Shown here piece by piece: positions 1 through 12,247 of a DNA stretch of 64,000 nucleotides (its first letter is position 1; each line of letters begins with the position of its first letter). The position numbers and the translations under genes are program-made. The notes beneath the pieces were generated by a model that saw only the letters and a list, made by a program, of their open reading frames with translations, was not told where the DNA came from and did not search any database. The DNA comes from Syncephalis plumigaleata (taxonomy: Eukaryota; Zoopagomycota; Zoopagomycetes; Zoopagales; Piptocephalidaceae): contig JAIXMF010000003.1 of NCBI GenBank assembly GCA_025201365.1, positions 1,240,001 through 1,304,000 on the forward strand, given 5' to 3'.

Positions 1-892
1 GAGATGGCCACCGATATGGATTTAGACAAGCTTCCTCGCGATATTCGTATTCGTTTAGATTTGTTGGCACATCTTGCTTGTAGTTTAGGTTTGAGTGAAT
101 TAACACCAGGAAGGTGAGTAAGCTTTGTTCATTCAGTATGATATCATATATACAGTGCTGTTCACTAATTGCTGACGTATAGTGTTACAGCAGCCATGTA
201 TGACCTAGTTAATGATGAATTTACCAGACGCTTACAACACGATAAATTAAAGGAACGATTAGACGCGATTCGAGATCAACGACGAGAATTATCGGTAAGA
301 TTAGCAAACATGCACTAGTAAGTAGATTGTCAAATGATAAATAAATAAATATATATATGCTTATGTTCATTTGCTTATTTATTAGCCAGCATGAAATGGC
401 GGATGTGTCGCGTGTAGATATGAAGCAACGAATATTGGAGTGGCAACAAAATACAGATGTACTACTACAGAAAGCGAACGAGTATGATACACGAACAGTA
501 CAACACAAGGCACGCTATGAAGCCACTGGTGTGTTAGCAGATCAATTTGATATCAAAAGTATTACTGAACTGGAGAAGAGAGTGGAAGAGACGGAACAAG
601 ATTACAAGAGGATTACTCGACAACTCGATGCATTCCATGCCTTACCACCGGTAAATAGTCATTATCATTGCGTATAACTTGATTACTTACTTGTATCTAT
701 TATTTAGGATTTGAATTTAGCGCAATTAAAGTTAATGGAAGCACGCGAACAACTTGTAAGTAAATTGCTCAACTATTTACCTGATCTATCTTGTAATATT
801 AACATGCTATTATATGATATGTTATTATATAGCGTATACTTCGTGAACAGCGTGATGAATTATTATCCAGCATGGTGGATAGTTTGCAGTAA
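1..892 (+). CDS. HAUS1: HAUS augmin-like complex subunit 1, 3' part (5' end outside window)
   Basis: Five exons can be joined in frame: 1-113, 183-294, 390-650, 708-755 and 833-892 (stop TAA 890-892), all with GT-AG introns. The protein is almost entirely coiled coil. Its C-terminal part (about LDAFHALPPDLNLAQLK followed by EAREQL) resembles the end of animal HAUS1, which has a proline-asparagine break then SLAQVK-type residues and an EAKREL-like helix. HAUS1 is a subunit of augmin, which recruits gamma-tubulin to existing microtubules for branching nucleation in the spindle. The start codon lies upstream of the window, so the N-terminal half is missing. Family assignment rests on recalled similarity; another coiled-coil spindle protein remains possible. 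Confidence 0.65.
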
Positions 893-1130
893 TTGTAATG
901 TGTAATAAATCAATAGTTCTTCTTGTTAATAATCTACTCATATTCCGCCCCATTTCATTTACAATGACTCAATAATTATCCATGTATAAATGACGTATGC
1001 TTGTGTGTATGTGTGTCGTGTCACGCCTTTGACTTTTCTGTCGTCTTTCTTTACTACCGCTACCGTCTTTCAACTTGTTCATCATATTCACCATCGCTGT
1101 TCTTGAGTCTACTTGTCAATACTATCAAAG

Positions 1131-4100
1131 ATGTCGGGAATTGGCGAATTGTTAAGTAAAGTGCGTTGTAATCAAATAATATATTGTATCATATCAAAGA
1201 ATAATAGCGTGTCTAATACTCTAGTGTTATACTGCATAGATGGATTCGCATGATGCCGATATTCGGTTCATGGCGCTTAATGATCTACAAACACAGTTGC
1301 AAAAGTCGAAAGATAAACTAGACGACGCGTTGGAACGTAGACTGGTCGATGCAGTCCTGAAAATGGTACGCGACTCTAACGGAGAAGTTCAAAACTTGGC
1401 CGTACAATGGTAAGCAGTTTGATGGATATGGCCAGTCTATATAAAAGTACGAATACACTAATGCAACTGCACTTCCATCGATGATGATAATAATAATAAT
1501 AACAGTCTAGGTGCTTTGGCGCGTAAAGTGCAAAACGTCCGACTACAAGACATGGTCGAGCAACTCTGCTATCTAGTAGCTCAAAAGGAACAAGCATCGC
1601 TACGAGAAGTGGCCAGCCTGGGATTAAAAGTGGTAGTGGTGGAGATCCCTCCAGGCACCGTTGAGGGTGCTTATTTGAGTAGTAAACTAGTACCAAAGCT
1701 ATTAGTTCAATTAAATGATGTAAGCGGTATAACAGCATACAACTATGATTGCATTCCCATTCATACTCGTGTATTGCTATTTAGACGATGCTATCGGATG
1801 AAGCACATATGGATCAATTGGACTTACTAGCGGAGAGTCTCATTCGATTCGGTCATGTACTACAGCCGAATCAGCTAAGCGATGTTAAGCATGTAGTCCT
1901 TCCTATGCTTGACCATCAACGTGCTGCTATTCGTAAGCGCGCAACCACCGTCATTGGTAGGTAGAACGTGAATTTGGTCAACTAGCATGATAACCAATAC
2001 AATATGTGATGATCATTAGGTAATTTGGCCAGACAAGCGAATAATCAATTGTTCGATGAGATAACCGATCTGTTGAAACAAGAGTTGGCCGGTGGTCAAT
2101 CTCGCACTGAATCAACACGTACAGCAGTGACATGTGTCAATGCAATTTGGTAATTACTTATTGATCTACTATTAACTAGTTAATTAATTATTGTATATAT
2201 TATTGGATTAGCCGTAATAATCCACAGAAATTTAGTAAATACATGGACACATTCCTGCCACTCATTATTAAACACGCGCAAAAGGAGGAGGATGATGATT
2301 TGCGTGAACAATGTCTTCAAGTAAGCTATCTGAAATACAATAGAGAAGATAGCTAATTATCTGCATGTATGTTTGCATGTAAACAGACATTGGAAACATT
2401 TATACTACGCTGCCCATCCTTTATTAAAGGTCACCTGGAGACTATTGTCAACCTATGCCTTGAACATATTACATATGATCCAAACTATGCAGCAGATGAT
2501 AGTGAAGAGGAAGATAATAGCATGAATGGTGATGATGATGCCGATGACGACGACGATGATGACTTTGATGATGATGATTACGATGAGTAAGTAATGACTG
2601 CTGTAGATAATAGTATATACATACATGCATTTATTTACCATACTACTACCATTCTTATTACAGTGATTATTCGGATGATGATGATAGTTCATGGAAAGTA
2701 CGTCGTGCATCTGCCAAAACATTGGCCGGTTTGATTGGCACTCGATCCGAGTGTCTACTCTATTTCTATGAAACTATTGCGCCCAAGCTTGTTACACGAT
2801 TCAACGAACGAGAGGAGACAGTTAGAATAGAGGTGTTCCAAGCGTTTATCGGTCTATTGCGTCAAACGGCAGTGCATACAAGTCATCAGCCATCTACCGT
2901 GAACACATCGGATATGTTAACTGAGGACAGTGGTATAACGACGGATATCGCGTATGTACTAATGACAAATGGTGTGCCATATAATTATACTAATCATCTA
3001 TAATGCTATAGTAAAAGCCGCCAGCTACTTAACCAGTTGACGCCACGTCTATGTCAACGACTCGTCAAACAAATGAATGGCAAGTCAAAGGCCACCACTA
3101 TGGTGACACGTCAAACAGGATTCTCTCTAATGACGCATCTCGTTCAAGCGTTAAATGAATCCAGCTTAACCGCCGAGCAACTCGGTCTGTTCGTCCCTAT
3201 ACTGACGGAAACACTCTCCTCCGGTGCTAGTGGCAATGAGCAATTATCGCAGCCACATCATGCCACCTCCAGCCAGCAATTAGGCAGTTCTGCGTCGAAT
3301 TTAAAGATTGAAGCGATCACCTTCCTACGCCAAATAGTACGTCATCTTCCGTTGTCTGTATTTAGCGTGTATCTGGATAAGCTTGTGCCTGCATTGTGCG
3401 CGGCCACCAATGATCGTTTCTACAAGATATCCGCCGAAGCACTTCGAGCATGCAATGACCTGGTAGTAGCCATTACTAAGGATACCGCAACATCTGCCTC
3501 GATTGAGGCCATCTTCCCGGTCATCCTACAGCATGCACGTACACTCGATGCCGATCAAGAAGTACGCGAGAATGCCGTGAACACTCTTGGTATCATTTGC
3601 GCACGTGCCGGCCAATCCATTCCACTGGCCGATGCACTCGACGTGCTATTCGAGCGATGCAATAACGAAGGAACACAAGTGGCAGCCTTACGCGCCCTAC
3701 GTACTATCGTACAAGCTGACGCGAATGCTCCTACCGCCAACACCGGTACACATGTCGTTATTCAACAAGCCGTAGAGAAGGGAGTGCACGACATTGTTCG
3801 CCTAGTGCGTACTGGACGTCGTCCCACCAAGATTGTTGCACTTTCCGCCATGATTTCATTTATTGAAGTGTAAGTGAACAAGCATAATAGGTCTTAATAT
3901 CACCACTCATTTGCTACACTTAGATATGGCGATGTTATTCCAAAGGATCAATACGTAGAACTCATTATGGCGTGTCGTACCCTGATTACCGATGACGATT
4001 TGCAACTACTCCCATTAGCATTGAATTGTGTATCGATCATTATTAAACGGGATCGTAATTTCTACACACTTGTCAATAGTGATATTGCATCGAATATCTA

Positions 4101-6320
4101 CAAATTGATATTGTCACCACTCGTGCAGGGTAGTGCGTTGGAGGCACTCGTGGACTATTACGTTGTTATGGCCAATGCCAATCCACAACAATCCACCGAG
4201 CTATTCGATCATCTATTCGCCCTTTGCACGTCTCAAGCACGTTCTACCGCAGCATCTGTATCGAAGCAGGTACGTAGCTATGATGCAGTAGTATATGCAC
4301 TCGCAAACATTAACAAACTATCTTCAGGTCTATACAAATATTGCTCGATGTGCCGCTGTATGCTGCTTGCAAACAACAGAGCAAAAGAATAATGCCGTTG
4401 AGAAATTGATAAAGCAAGCTCAAGTACGTAATGCAATTTATTATTGACACATACATGCATTTGTATTAACCATACAATGTAGACCACATCTAGTCTAGAG
4501 TCTTTACGCTGTGCTTCTCTACAGACATTGGGTGAGATTGGACGTACGAGGTAGGTAGAAATAATCGAATCATACATGATGTGTGCAACGACATTATACT
4601 TACGATGATGTAGTGATCTGAGCAGTGATGAACAATTGCACGCCAAGTTGCTCGAGCTACTACTCGATCCTTCAGAGGATATTAAATCGTCAGCATCGTT
4701 TGCTTTAGGTAAGAACTAGCTCTCCGTTTATTTACTATTATTCCGTGGATAAACACGCACTCATTGACATGTTGCCAATATTAGGTAATCTGGCCGCGGG
4801 TAATGTCACACTTTACGTGCCATTACTCATTCAGGAAATAAAACTAAATGATAAGCGTCGCTATCTACTGCTAAATGCATTGAAAGAGGTGAGCTAGGCT
4901 TATTAATCCAAGTAGAAATGATTCATCGCGCTAAACTACTCGTTAACAACAATAGACCATTTCACGCTATTCCTCCGATGATCACGCTCAATTGATGGAT
5001 ACGTATGCTGACGACATATGGTAAGTATGCATATTGGTGTTTAAACTATACTAATAACAATATGGCTATTTACTTGTCATAGGGCTTTACTATACGCCGA
5101 GAGCAATGTTGACGAGGAAACAGCAAAGAACGTGGTTGCCGAGTGTATCGGTCGGTTGACCCTGGCTAATCCAAGAAAATTCCTTCCTGAACTACAAACG
5201 CGAATTCATTCGGACTCTGCTCGTTCTCGTGCCGCATCCATTTCGGCGGTCAAGTTTACCTTCACCGGTGTGCAGTCGCGTGCCTATGACGATCTATTGC
5301 AGCCATTGCTAGTCGAGTTCTTGTCGTTAATGAAGGATGAAGAACTGGTATGTGTGTTTGTTTGTTTGCAAGCAACTAGTCAAGCATGACTGGTATGCCA
5401 ATTACATTATAGTTACGCTAACGAATTACTTTGCTAGACGGTACGACATTTGTCGCTTACCACGCTCAATTCGGCGGTGCATAATAAGCCACAACTAGTA
5501 CGCGATGTACTAGACCAATTACTGCCACTCCTCTATAAAGAAACGGCCATCCGAGTAAGTGAACGCCCTGTTTCCGGTATTTCTTCTTTGTATTAACCGT
5601 ATTCCATATAATAGTCGGAACTCATTCATACCGTCGACATGGGTCCGTTCAAGTATCAAGTGGATGATGGATTAGATACGCGCAAGGTAAGTTGAACCCA
5701 GTAGTTCTACTATTCTTTTTCTTCTTCTCCCCTCTCCCATTCAGTTGGCTGACGAGAGTATAACAGGCCGCATACGAATGCATGTCTACCTTGCTAGAGT
5801 CGTGTACAGACCGAGTAGACATACCCGTCTTCCTGGATCACATTATTCCCGCCTTGAGTGATCAGAATGATATTCGTGTTTTGGCCTATCTTATTCTGGC
5901 CAAATTGATCCGTATTGCTCCCACTGCAGTAACACAAAGTATGTAGAGCATAGCCATTATCACCCTAAGTAGGTAAAGGATTTGCTAACAAATGATGGTA
6001 AACATGATATGACAGGACTGGATGATATAGCCGATCCATTGAAAGCCACCTTAACCCGAAAGTTAAAGGAAAACGCGGTGAAGCAGGAAGTGGAGAAGAA
6101 CCGCGAACTTGTCCGATCTGCCTTGCGTGCATTGGCGGCATTAGCTACACTGCCCGATCATGCAACGGCGACAAAGTTCGACGCTTTACTACGTGAAACG
6201 CGATCAGGCCCGTTGGAGGCCGAGTTCCGTATTGCCACGCAGGAAACCGAGAATCGAGAACTATACCGTCTAGGCAGCGGTAATGCTCGTACAACTAATG
6301 ATGATATGGACATTAGCTAA
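1131..6320 (+). CDS. CAND1: Cullin-associated NEDD8-dissociated protein 1 (CAND1/TIP120)
   Basis: This HEAT-repeat protein is built from many short exons. The first two are 1131-1160 and one starting at 1240; the last ends with TAA at 6318-6320. The N-terminus has the typical HEAT repeat ([10 protein letters not shown], then [10 protein letters not shown]). An Asp/Glu-rich loop encoded at about 2480-2590 is followed by [10 protein letters not shown], as in animal CAND1. The C-terminus has [20 protein letters not shown] and ends in MDIS, close to the family's NSVKQEFEK and MDTS. CAND1 binds un-neddylated cullin-RING ligases and exchanges their F-box/substrate-receptor modules. Introns are about 50-90 bp. 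I did not resolve every splice site, so the coordinates give start and stop only. Length is about that of the family (around 1,200 aa). Confidence 0.93.
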
Positions 6321-6772
6321 ATGCACAATGGCAATAAACAATACGTGTAGTGTCAATCATGCATGCATGAGTAGTCAACATTAGTAGCAACTGCTTTATT
6401 CTAGAATTAATGACAACAAATGATAGGACATTGATTGGTGCTAGTTGTAATGGCAACAAAGAATGCACGTCAACAACACTGGCAACAATAAATAAACGAT
6501 GCCTTGACTGATAGTCTCAGAACAAGAATGGTAAGCATAAGCAGAAAATCATCAAGTCTCCCCCCTTACAATGCACACACATCACCTTGTACTTGTGTTT
6601 TCATTCCATCATGACGGATGATCCAATATAATCCCCTGACCCTATTATAAATAGGGTTTAGTTTGCAAACCATGGGTTAATAGAGTATATCATCGTATTC
6701 CCCGTTAGTCGACTATTGTAATTAACTAATTAACTAATTAATATCTATTGCCTTAATATTGTCATCGTCCTA
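6321..6772. other. Intergenic region
   Basis: AT-rich spacer between the CAND1 stop and the next gene. It holds a short palindrome-like tract around 6640-6660 (CCCTATTATAAATAGGG) and a TTAACTAATTAAC-type simple repeat near 6720-6740. No RNA gene or convincing ORF is visible. Confidence 0.6.
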
Positions 6773-7482
6773 ATGGCTTGTAATACCACACAGACTAGAA
6801 CAAGCAGTGAGACGTCAGTAGTGTTCAACATGGACTACTGGACGAGTAAAGTGTCATTGTGGATCCCAATGCCTGTTGCCACGTTTCTACTTTGGTCTAT
6901 GACTAGCATAATATCATTACTAGTACGAATCTATCCTTCGTTGAAAGTGTTATGTCAAGTTCAGTCGAGACTTGATCAATATCAACAGGACCTGCTATCC
7001 GGTAGATCGCTTGTGGGAGTACGCTGGCAGCAACTTTGGCTAGTCTACAGTAAAGTGCTACTGCCCAGATGGCTTCTCTCGACAGTATCTCCATCCAAAC
7101 TAAAGTTAAACCCACCAATGTGACTGCTAATCAATCAACGTATACTACAACGGAAGCACCGGTGGAACCAGCTAGAAACCAAATGTATCGACGTGCAATT
7201 GGTAAAGATATACAGCATCGCATTGATAGTCTAGATAATGGTCAGCATCGTGCATCGAGTGCAACGCATAGCGATAGTGATGAATCGGCGGCTTCAGTCC
7301 ACTCCGAGTCGAGTGCATCCAGTTCTAGCATGGAAAGTGTTCCCACCTCGCCCAATGCTCTAGGATTGATAGCACTTAAGTCATCATCGAAGAAGCAGAC
7401 ATCGTCAAGGAATGGACACAGCGATAACGGCAAGAGAAGGAACAAAAAGAACAAAAAGAATATCAATCATCCCTGGCAATAA
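6773..7482 (+). CDS. Small membrane-anchored Ser-rich protein, unknown function
   Basis: Two overlapping open frames are best joined by one short intron. Exon 1 is 6773-7012, intron 7013-7068 (GTGGGAGT to CCCAG, 56 bp) and exon 2 7069-7482, both on codon boundaries. The product is about 217 aa. A hydrophobic segment lies near residues 32-53 (MPVATFLLW onward) and is followed by a short Gln-rich helix. The second half is low in complexity, rich in Ser/Asp/Glu, and ends in a Lys/Arg/Asn tail. I recognise no domain. The intron is inferred from frame and splice consensus; if it is wrong the two frames would be separate small ORFs. A single-pass membrane protein with a disordered basic tail is the most that can be said. 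Confidence 0.45.
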
Positions 7483-7530
7483 CTCATTCGTCTAGCTTCA
7501 ATGTGTAATATGATGCTAGATGTAATTGTT

Positions 7531-7547
7531 TACAGGCTTTTTCCATC
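7531..7547. repeat. Solo terminal fragment of the Fanzor element
   Basis: TACAGGCTTTTTCCATC is identical to the TA target plus the first 15 bases of the Fanzor-element terminal repeat at 21329-21345. No partner repeat was seen nearby. It lies just downstream of the preceding gene and could be a decayed insertion or chance, given its 17-bp length. Confidence 0.4.
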
Positions 7548-7983
7548 TTATTATAGTCTTTCTCCTCTTTGAAGGAAGGGATCGCTTATTAAGCGGTTGT
7601 CAATTACATGATCCGTTTTCTTATCTTAACCAAGGAAGCATGTCACCTAATATTCTTTTGTTACTTTATTGCTCATTAGCAATACTAATATCTTGATCCA
7701 TACTGCTATTAATAGAATAAAACCATTAATTCCATAATTATTTTACTTGGCAACGATCCACTATTAATTAATTAACTCGATTAGATTAGATTATTTGGCT
7801 ATCTTATCGTCGTCTATTCATTCGTTTGGACCCAAAAAACCCTGACAACATTAGCGTATATTAAGCGGGTACGAATTCCCGTCCACTTGGGTACATGGCT
7901 ACTTCTTTGCGTCCCGGTAGGAACTCTTCATACTACAACATCTTCGCTCTTGTATCTTTAACCTGGTCATCATTAGTTGCAAC

Positions 7984-8647
7984 ATGTATACAACACGTAG
8001 CTGCCTCGTACTATTCTATCTTTATTTGACATGTACACCATTGACACTAGCTAGATATTACATTAGAGAAAGCGTGGACAGATTCAACAACAGACTATTG
8101 CACTGTCTAATCAATGAGGAACGAGCAAGCCACGATCTACCACCGCTTTTAAGCAACAGGTAGGTTCAATCAGTAGAGTAGCGCTATATAGCATTGCGCA
8201 CATCCCACTAAACACAAACACGCTTATGTGTCATGAACATCAATACGCGCTAGTATATTGGATGTAGCCGCGGAACATCATAGTAAAGACCAGGCGAAAC
8301 ACCAGTTTCTCTCCCATGTGGGTTCGAATGGTTCATTGCCACCGGAACGTGCAGCCGCTGCAGCCGTCGATGCGGGCGATGATACCCCCAACTCTGTGTC
8401 AGAGAATGTGCTCTACGGCGCAGTAGACGAACAGCACGCCGTGCGTCTATGGATGGAGTCACCCGGTCATCGTAAGAATATACTAGACCCCGATGTAAAA
8501 GTCAGCGGTATTGGATTCGCTCGACATGACGGCATCAACTATGTGACGCAAATGTTCGCTCGCACCGGTAATGGTGTACCACTCTCGTGCATGAGCAATC
8601 ATGACAATGACAATAATAGCAATAATAGCAATGACGATGAGGAATAA
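7984..8647 (+). CDS. Secreted CAP-superfamily (SCP/PR-1-like) protein
   Basis: Two exons: 7984-8159 and 8254-8647, joined in phase 2 to give about 190 aa. Residues 1-23 form a signal peptide (hydrophobic LVLFYLYLTC core, then an ALA-like cleavage region). The mature part is a CAP domain. It has LLHCLINEERASHDLPPL, AAEHHSKDQA with the first conserved His, SENVLYG, and WMESPGHRKNIL with the second conserved His, then GIGFA. This arrangement resembles the YkwD/SCP-like branch. Fungal CAP proteins are secreted and several bind sterols or lipids; the role here is unknown. The C-terminus is a short Asn/Asp-rich tail. A truncated Fanzor element starts only 35 bp after the stop codon. Confidence 0.85.
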
Positions 8648-8681
8648 AATATGTACATAGATGTTGATCCGTTTCCACATA

Positions 8682-9287
8682 CAGGCTTTTTCCATCCAAT
8701 TTGCGCAGTTAGCCTTCTGTTTTATGAATAAATAATATTTAACACTTACAAGTATTGCTACTCCGTATTTTGGGGTGCCACAGCTGTTTGGGCGACAGTG
8801 CGGCGGGTTGACGATACAACCTGGTTAATTTGTTTTTTGATGTTTGGATCCCTCTTGATCTTGTCCATCTTGATCTTGATCTTCATTTAGTGAATGCTTT
8901 GCGGATGTACTAGGCTCAGGAGGAGAAACGGCACCTCGATGGAATTGTGTTGGAATACGATTTTTCTTACGAAGCATGTGAATAATCTGAATGAAATTCA
9001 GACATGCAGCCATATCCCGATTCCATACACGGTAATCAATAGCTACTTGTAATTACATGACATGGTAATATCCAATTATACTAGTACACTTGTATCATCT
9101 ATCTTATATAATTGATGACGATAGTTATCGCTATCAACATAGGATCCATTACTAAACATGAATTGTTATTATTATCATGCTGTATCAATTGGCATTTCTA
9201 TGGTAATCATGGATGTTAATTATACAAGTTTATTAATAAAGAGCAAAAGTTAAAGGATAAATGCGCTAATTGGATGGAAAAAGCCTG
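8682..9287 (-). mobile_element. Internally deleted Fanzor element (606 bp, non-autonomous)
   Basis: The ends are inverted repeats (left CAGGCTTTTTCC, right GGAAAAAGCCTG) flanked by TA on both sides (8680-8681 and 9288-9289). The left about 370 bp is collinear with 21331 to about 21665 of the full element, allowing for indels in the repeat-coding region. The right about 230 bp matches the full element's right end from about 25317. The internal join lies near 9048-9062 around ACTTGTA. It keeps the last Fanzor coding segment (minus strand, down to 8825) and the 3' flank, but most of the gene is gone. It is therefore a deletion derivative that would need factors from an autonomous copy. Confidence 0.9.
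8825..9048 (-). pseudogene. Fanzor C-terminal remnant
   Basis: The minus-strand frame reads VWNRDMAACLNFIQII and then a Pro/Ser and Asp/Gln-rich tail ending in HQKTN. It matches the RuvC-III motif and tail of the intact Fanzor (WNRDMAACLNFIQII). The acidic repeats, zinc ribbon and all upstream sequence are absent. The fragment has no upstream coding sequence of its own and is best regarded as a relic carried in the deletion derivative. Confidence 0.85.
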
Positions 9288-9424
9288 TATGTCCTTAACC
9301 ATGTGATACCAATGTGTATTAAATATCCGTGCTTATCAGCTAGTAAAAATTTTCATCAAGTTATACCTATCTAATTCCTTACATTCCACGAAAATATTAT
9401 TGATTCATAGAATTCGCTACTACT

Positions 9425-9472
9425 TACTAGTAATAATAGTAGCAGTAGTAATAGTAGCAGCAGCAGCAATAG
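9425..9472. repeat. Interrupted TAG/CAG trinucleotide repeat
   Basis: A run of AGTAATAATAGTAGCAGTAG-type triplets ends in CAGCAGCAGCAA. It lies in the otherwise featureless 300-bp spacer between the truncated Fanzor element and the DUF202 gene. Confidence 0.7.
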
Positions 9473-9586
9473 CGAGCATATTGAATGTGTGACTAGCAGA
9501 ATAGACGTGTGCATATTAATGTGCCCATTGCGCGTGTTTTCATGTGGATAGTCATATAACCTAGCGACAAGCGTATACTTTGCAAA

Positions 9587-10388
9587 ATGGCGACACCGGT
9601 CGCTCAACAAGATCAAATAATGGAACTAGGGATGGTGTCGCGACGAGCTACGCCGGTTGGCAATACATCCGCGGATAGTATAAGAAATAGTGATATTATA
9701 GACAGTCAGGATTCCTATACGACTACCACGGCAACATCACTGAGGGTGGTACCAGTGGAGGAGCATGCGGAAGCAAGTGTAGTTCCACAGCGAGTATTAG
9801 CGTGGGATGAACGACGAGATCGTTGGATTCCTAACAAGGGCAGCTGTGCGCGCGATGTACTTGGTAAGTTGCGTACATATCATATGTATACGTATATGTA
9901 CGTGTATATCAATAGTAAATATGATGAGATTCATTAACGGCCATTATCATATGGTGCGTGTAGCAAATGAACGAACCTTTCTGGCTTGGTTCCGTCTGTC
10001 CACCAGCATTTTCTTTGTGGGCATATCCATGTGCGTAGATTTTAAGGTGAATTACATGCAGTACAACTACGAATATACTCGACAACTAATGCTTACTTTA
10101 TTCGTTCGACAATAATAGACTACCATTCATACCGGCAATATTGAACGATCACAAGCGGTTATTGATCGAACATTTGGCGGTATTGTCATGGGCTTCTCGA
10201 TAATAACCGCGCTGTTGGCTATGAGACGCTATATCAGTGTCTCATTGTTGCTAGCGGATACCCAAGCACAGCTGCCATCCCGTGGCGTGCTTAACTGGGC
10301 GTATTTAGCCATGGCAATCAGTATTATAGCTGCTGTTCTAATAGGCTTATTTTGGAGAAATAATACGTGCGTCAACTGTACTGCTTAG
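9587..10388 (+). CDS. DUF202-domain membrane protein
   Basis: Three exons fit exactly: 9587-9863, 9964-10046 and 10119-10388 (stop 10386-10388), giving about 209 aa. A soluble N-terminal region of about 80 residues is rich in Ser/Thr. It is followed by the DUF202 signature GSCARDVLANERTFLAWFRL, which is split across the first intron. Three hydrophobic segments follow: FRLSTSIFFVGISM, GIVMGFSIITALLAM and YLAMAISIIAAVLIGLF. DUF202 (YidH-like) proteins are short polytopic membrane proteins of uncertain function, distantly like the Vtc1 subunit of the vacuolar polyphosphate polymerase. The splice junctions are supported by the motif running straight through the first junction. Function beyond the family is not inferred. 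Confidence 0.85.
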
Positions 10389-10687
10389 AATTGGAGAGGG
10401 AAGAAGTTATACTACCACCGATACTAGTCGAGTATTTCTTATTTATATCATTATCATTATTATTATTATTAGCATTATTATTACTCTATAATTGAACCAT
10501 TACAATTAATATATATATATCAGGGTTTTTGCAACCTGTTAACATTGGCATTGTATGATGATAACAATATAAAACACTATTATAAAAACTCATGTGCAAT
10601 CAACTAATGATTCTATTTGTTATGATGGAGAATCTCAGAAATCAAGTGTGATACTTGAGAGGAAGATAAAACTACGAAAATAATAGC

Positions 10688-12247
10688 TTAGTACATGCTA
10701 GGGTAAGGGGCATAGGCATCGCCACCGTAGGCGCCACCAGCTGGTTGCTCTTGTGAAGGTGGAGCAGTTGGCTTGTCGCTGCCATTGTTCTTCGAGTCAG
10801 ATGGGGTATTTGGTGTAGGTTGGTCACCACCGGCAGGAATGGCTGGAGGAGTAGTGGCATCACCACCGCTTGGTGGCTGGCTCTTGCACTGAGCAATGCA
10901 AGCTTCAGCGCCACTATTGCACTGCTTGACGCAATCCTTGATCTTGCCATCATCCTTGCCCTTACCTGGAGCATCAGGTGTAGCTGGGGTGCCTGGAGTA
11001 GCTGGTGCATCTGGTGTAGCTGGTGTAGCTGGTGTGCCTGGAGTAGCTGGTGTGCCTGGAGTAGCTGGTGCATCTGGAGTTGGTGGCTTCTCAGCGCCGC
11101 CGTTCTCAGTACCAGACGATGGCTTGTTCTTGGCCTTGCACTCCTCAGCACACTTCTTGTCATCACCACATTTCGCGATGCAAGCTTTGGTCTTCTCGCA
11201 TACCTTGCCTTTACCTGGAGTGCCTGGTGCGTCTGTAGATGGCTTCTCACCACCACCATTCTCAACACCAGTTGGTGGAGTGGTTGGTGGAGTTGAGCCA
11301 GATGGACCAGTTGGTGGCGTTGAACCGGCTGGTGGAGCTGGCGCATATGGGCCTCCTTCTGATGTGCCTGGAGCTCCTGGGTTGTCTGATGCTGGCTTCT
11401 CGCCGCCACCATTCTCAACACCAGTAGGTGGAGTGGCTGGTGGAGTTGAGCCGGTTGGACCAGTCGGTGGAGTTGAACCAGTCGGTGGAACCGAGTCGGT
11501 TGGACCGGTTGGTGGAGTTGAACCAGCTGGTGGTGCTGGCGCATATGGGCCCTCTTCTGGAGTAGCTGGTGAACCTGGTGCACCTGGAGTTGGCTTGTCG
11601 CTGCCACCATTCTCAGTGCCAGTGGGTGGCTTCTTCTTGTTCTTCTTGTTCTTGCACTTCTTGACACACTTCTTGTCATCACCACATTTCGCGATGCAAG
11701 CTTTGGTCTTCTCGCATACCTTGCCTTTACCTGGGGTGCCTGGTGCGTCAGTAGATGGTTTCTCGCCGCCACCATTCTCAACACCAGTAGGTGGAGTGGC
11801 TGGTGGAGCTGGTCCATATGGTCCTTCTTCTGGAGTGCCTGGAGTGCCTGGTGTACCTGGTGTAGCTGGAGTGCCTGGAGTACCAGGTGCACCTGTAGTT
11901 GGTGGCTTCTCGCCGCCACCATTCTCAACACCAGTAGGTGGAGTTGAGCCGGTTGGTGGGGTTGAGCCAGATGGTGGAGTTGAGCCAGCTGGTGGAGTTG
12001 AACCGGCTGGTCCTTCTGGAGTGCTTGTAGGTGGCTTCTCGCCGCCACCATTTTCTATGCCACCAGGTAGAGGACCATAGGCGGGAGCGTCTGTACCATA
12101 GGCTGGGGCACCTGTACCATAGGCTGGAGCGTCCGCGCCATAGCTACGGCGACTAAGGAATGTTGGCCGAGCGTTAACATCAACAACGGAGCTGCTGAGG
12201 AACAAGGCAGCGATGACGGCGATGGTGCAGGTCTTAGCGTAATGCAT
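10688..12247 (-). CDS. Secreted repetitive Pro/Thr/Gly-rich protein with CxxxC modules
   Basis: A single exon of 519 aa starts at the ATG complementary to 12245-12247. Residues 1-26 form a signal peptide ([17 protein letters not shown]). A short tyrosine repeat ([14 protein letters not shown]) follows, then long low-complexity blocks of GSTPPTG and [12 protein letters not shown] recurring [10 protein letters not shown] unit punctuates these blocks. Three cysteine modules are embedded in them: two near-identical copies ([19 protein letters not shown]) and one divergent copy ([18 protein letters not shown]). Spacing is Cx5Cx3Cx5Cx3C in the first two and Cx3Cx6Cx3C in the third. The protein ends with a tyrosine-rich tail. 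It looks like an extended cell-wall or extracellular protein with helical-hairpin Cys modules. No known family was recognised. Long plus-strand open frames over it are composition shadows. Confidence 0.8.
   Translation of the reverse strand: MHYAKTCTIAVIAALFLSSSVVDVNARPTFLSRRSYGADAPAYGTGAPAYGTDAPAYGPLPGGIENGGGEKPPTSTPEGPAGSTPPAGSTPPSGSTPPTGSTPPTGVENGGGEKPPTTGAPGTPGTPATPGTPGTPGTPEEGPYGPAPPATPPTGVENGGGEKPSTDAPGTPGKGKVCEKTKACIAKCGDDKKCVKKCKNKKNKKKPPTGTENGGSDKPTPGAPGSPATPEEGPYAPAPPAGSTPPTGPTDSVPPTGSTPPTGPTGSTPPATPPTGVENGGGEKPASDNPGAPGTSEGGPYAPAPPAGSTPPTGPSGSTPPTTPPTGVENGGGEKPSTDAPGTPGKGKVCEKTKACIAKCGDDKKCAEECKAKNKPSSGTENGGAEKPPTPDAPATPGTPATPGTPATPATPDAPATPGTPATPDAPGKGKDDGKIKDCVKQCNSGAEACIAQCKSQPPSGGDATTPPAIPAGGDQPTPNTPSDSKNNGSDKPTAPPSQEQPAGGAYGGDAYAPYPSMY

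Noticed and set aside
2480-2590. GAT/GAC-rich tract looking like a microsatellite
   Set aside because: It encodes the acidic loop expected at this place in CAND1, so it is coding sequence.
10896-12080. Long plus-strand open frame over the repetitive secreted-protein gene
   Set aside because: It has no start context, signal or domain and mirrors the biased Pro/Gly/Thr codon use of the minus-strand gene.
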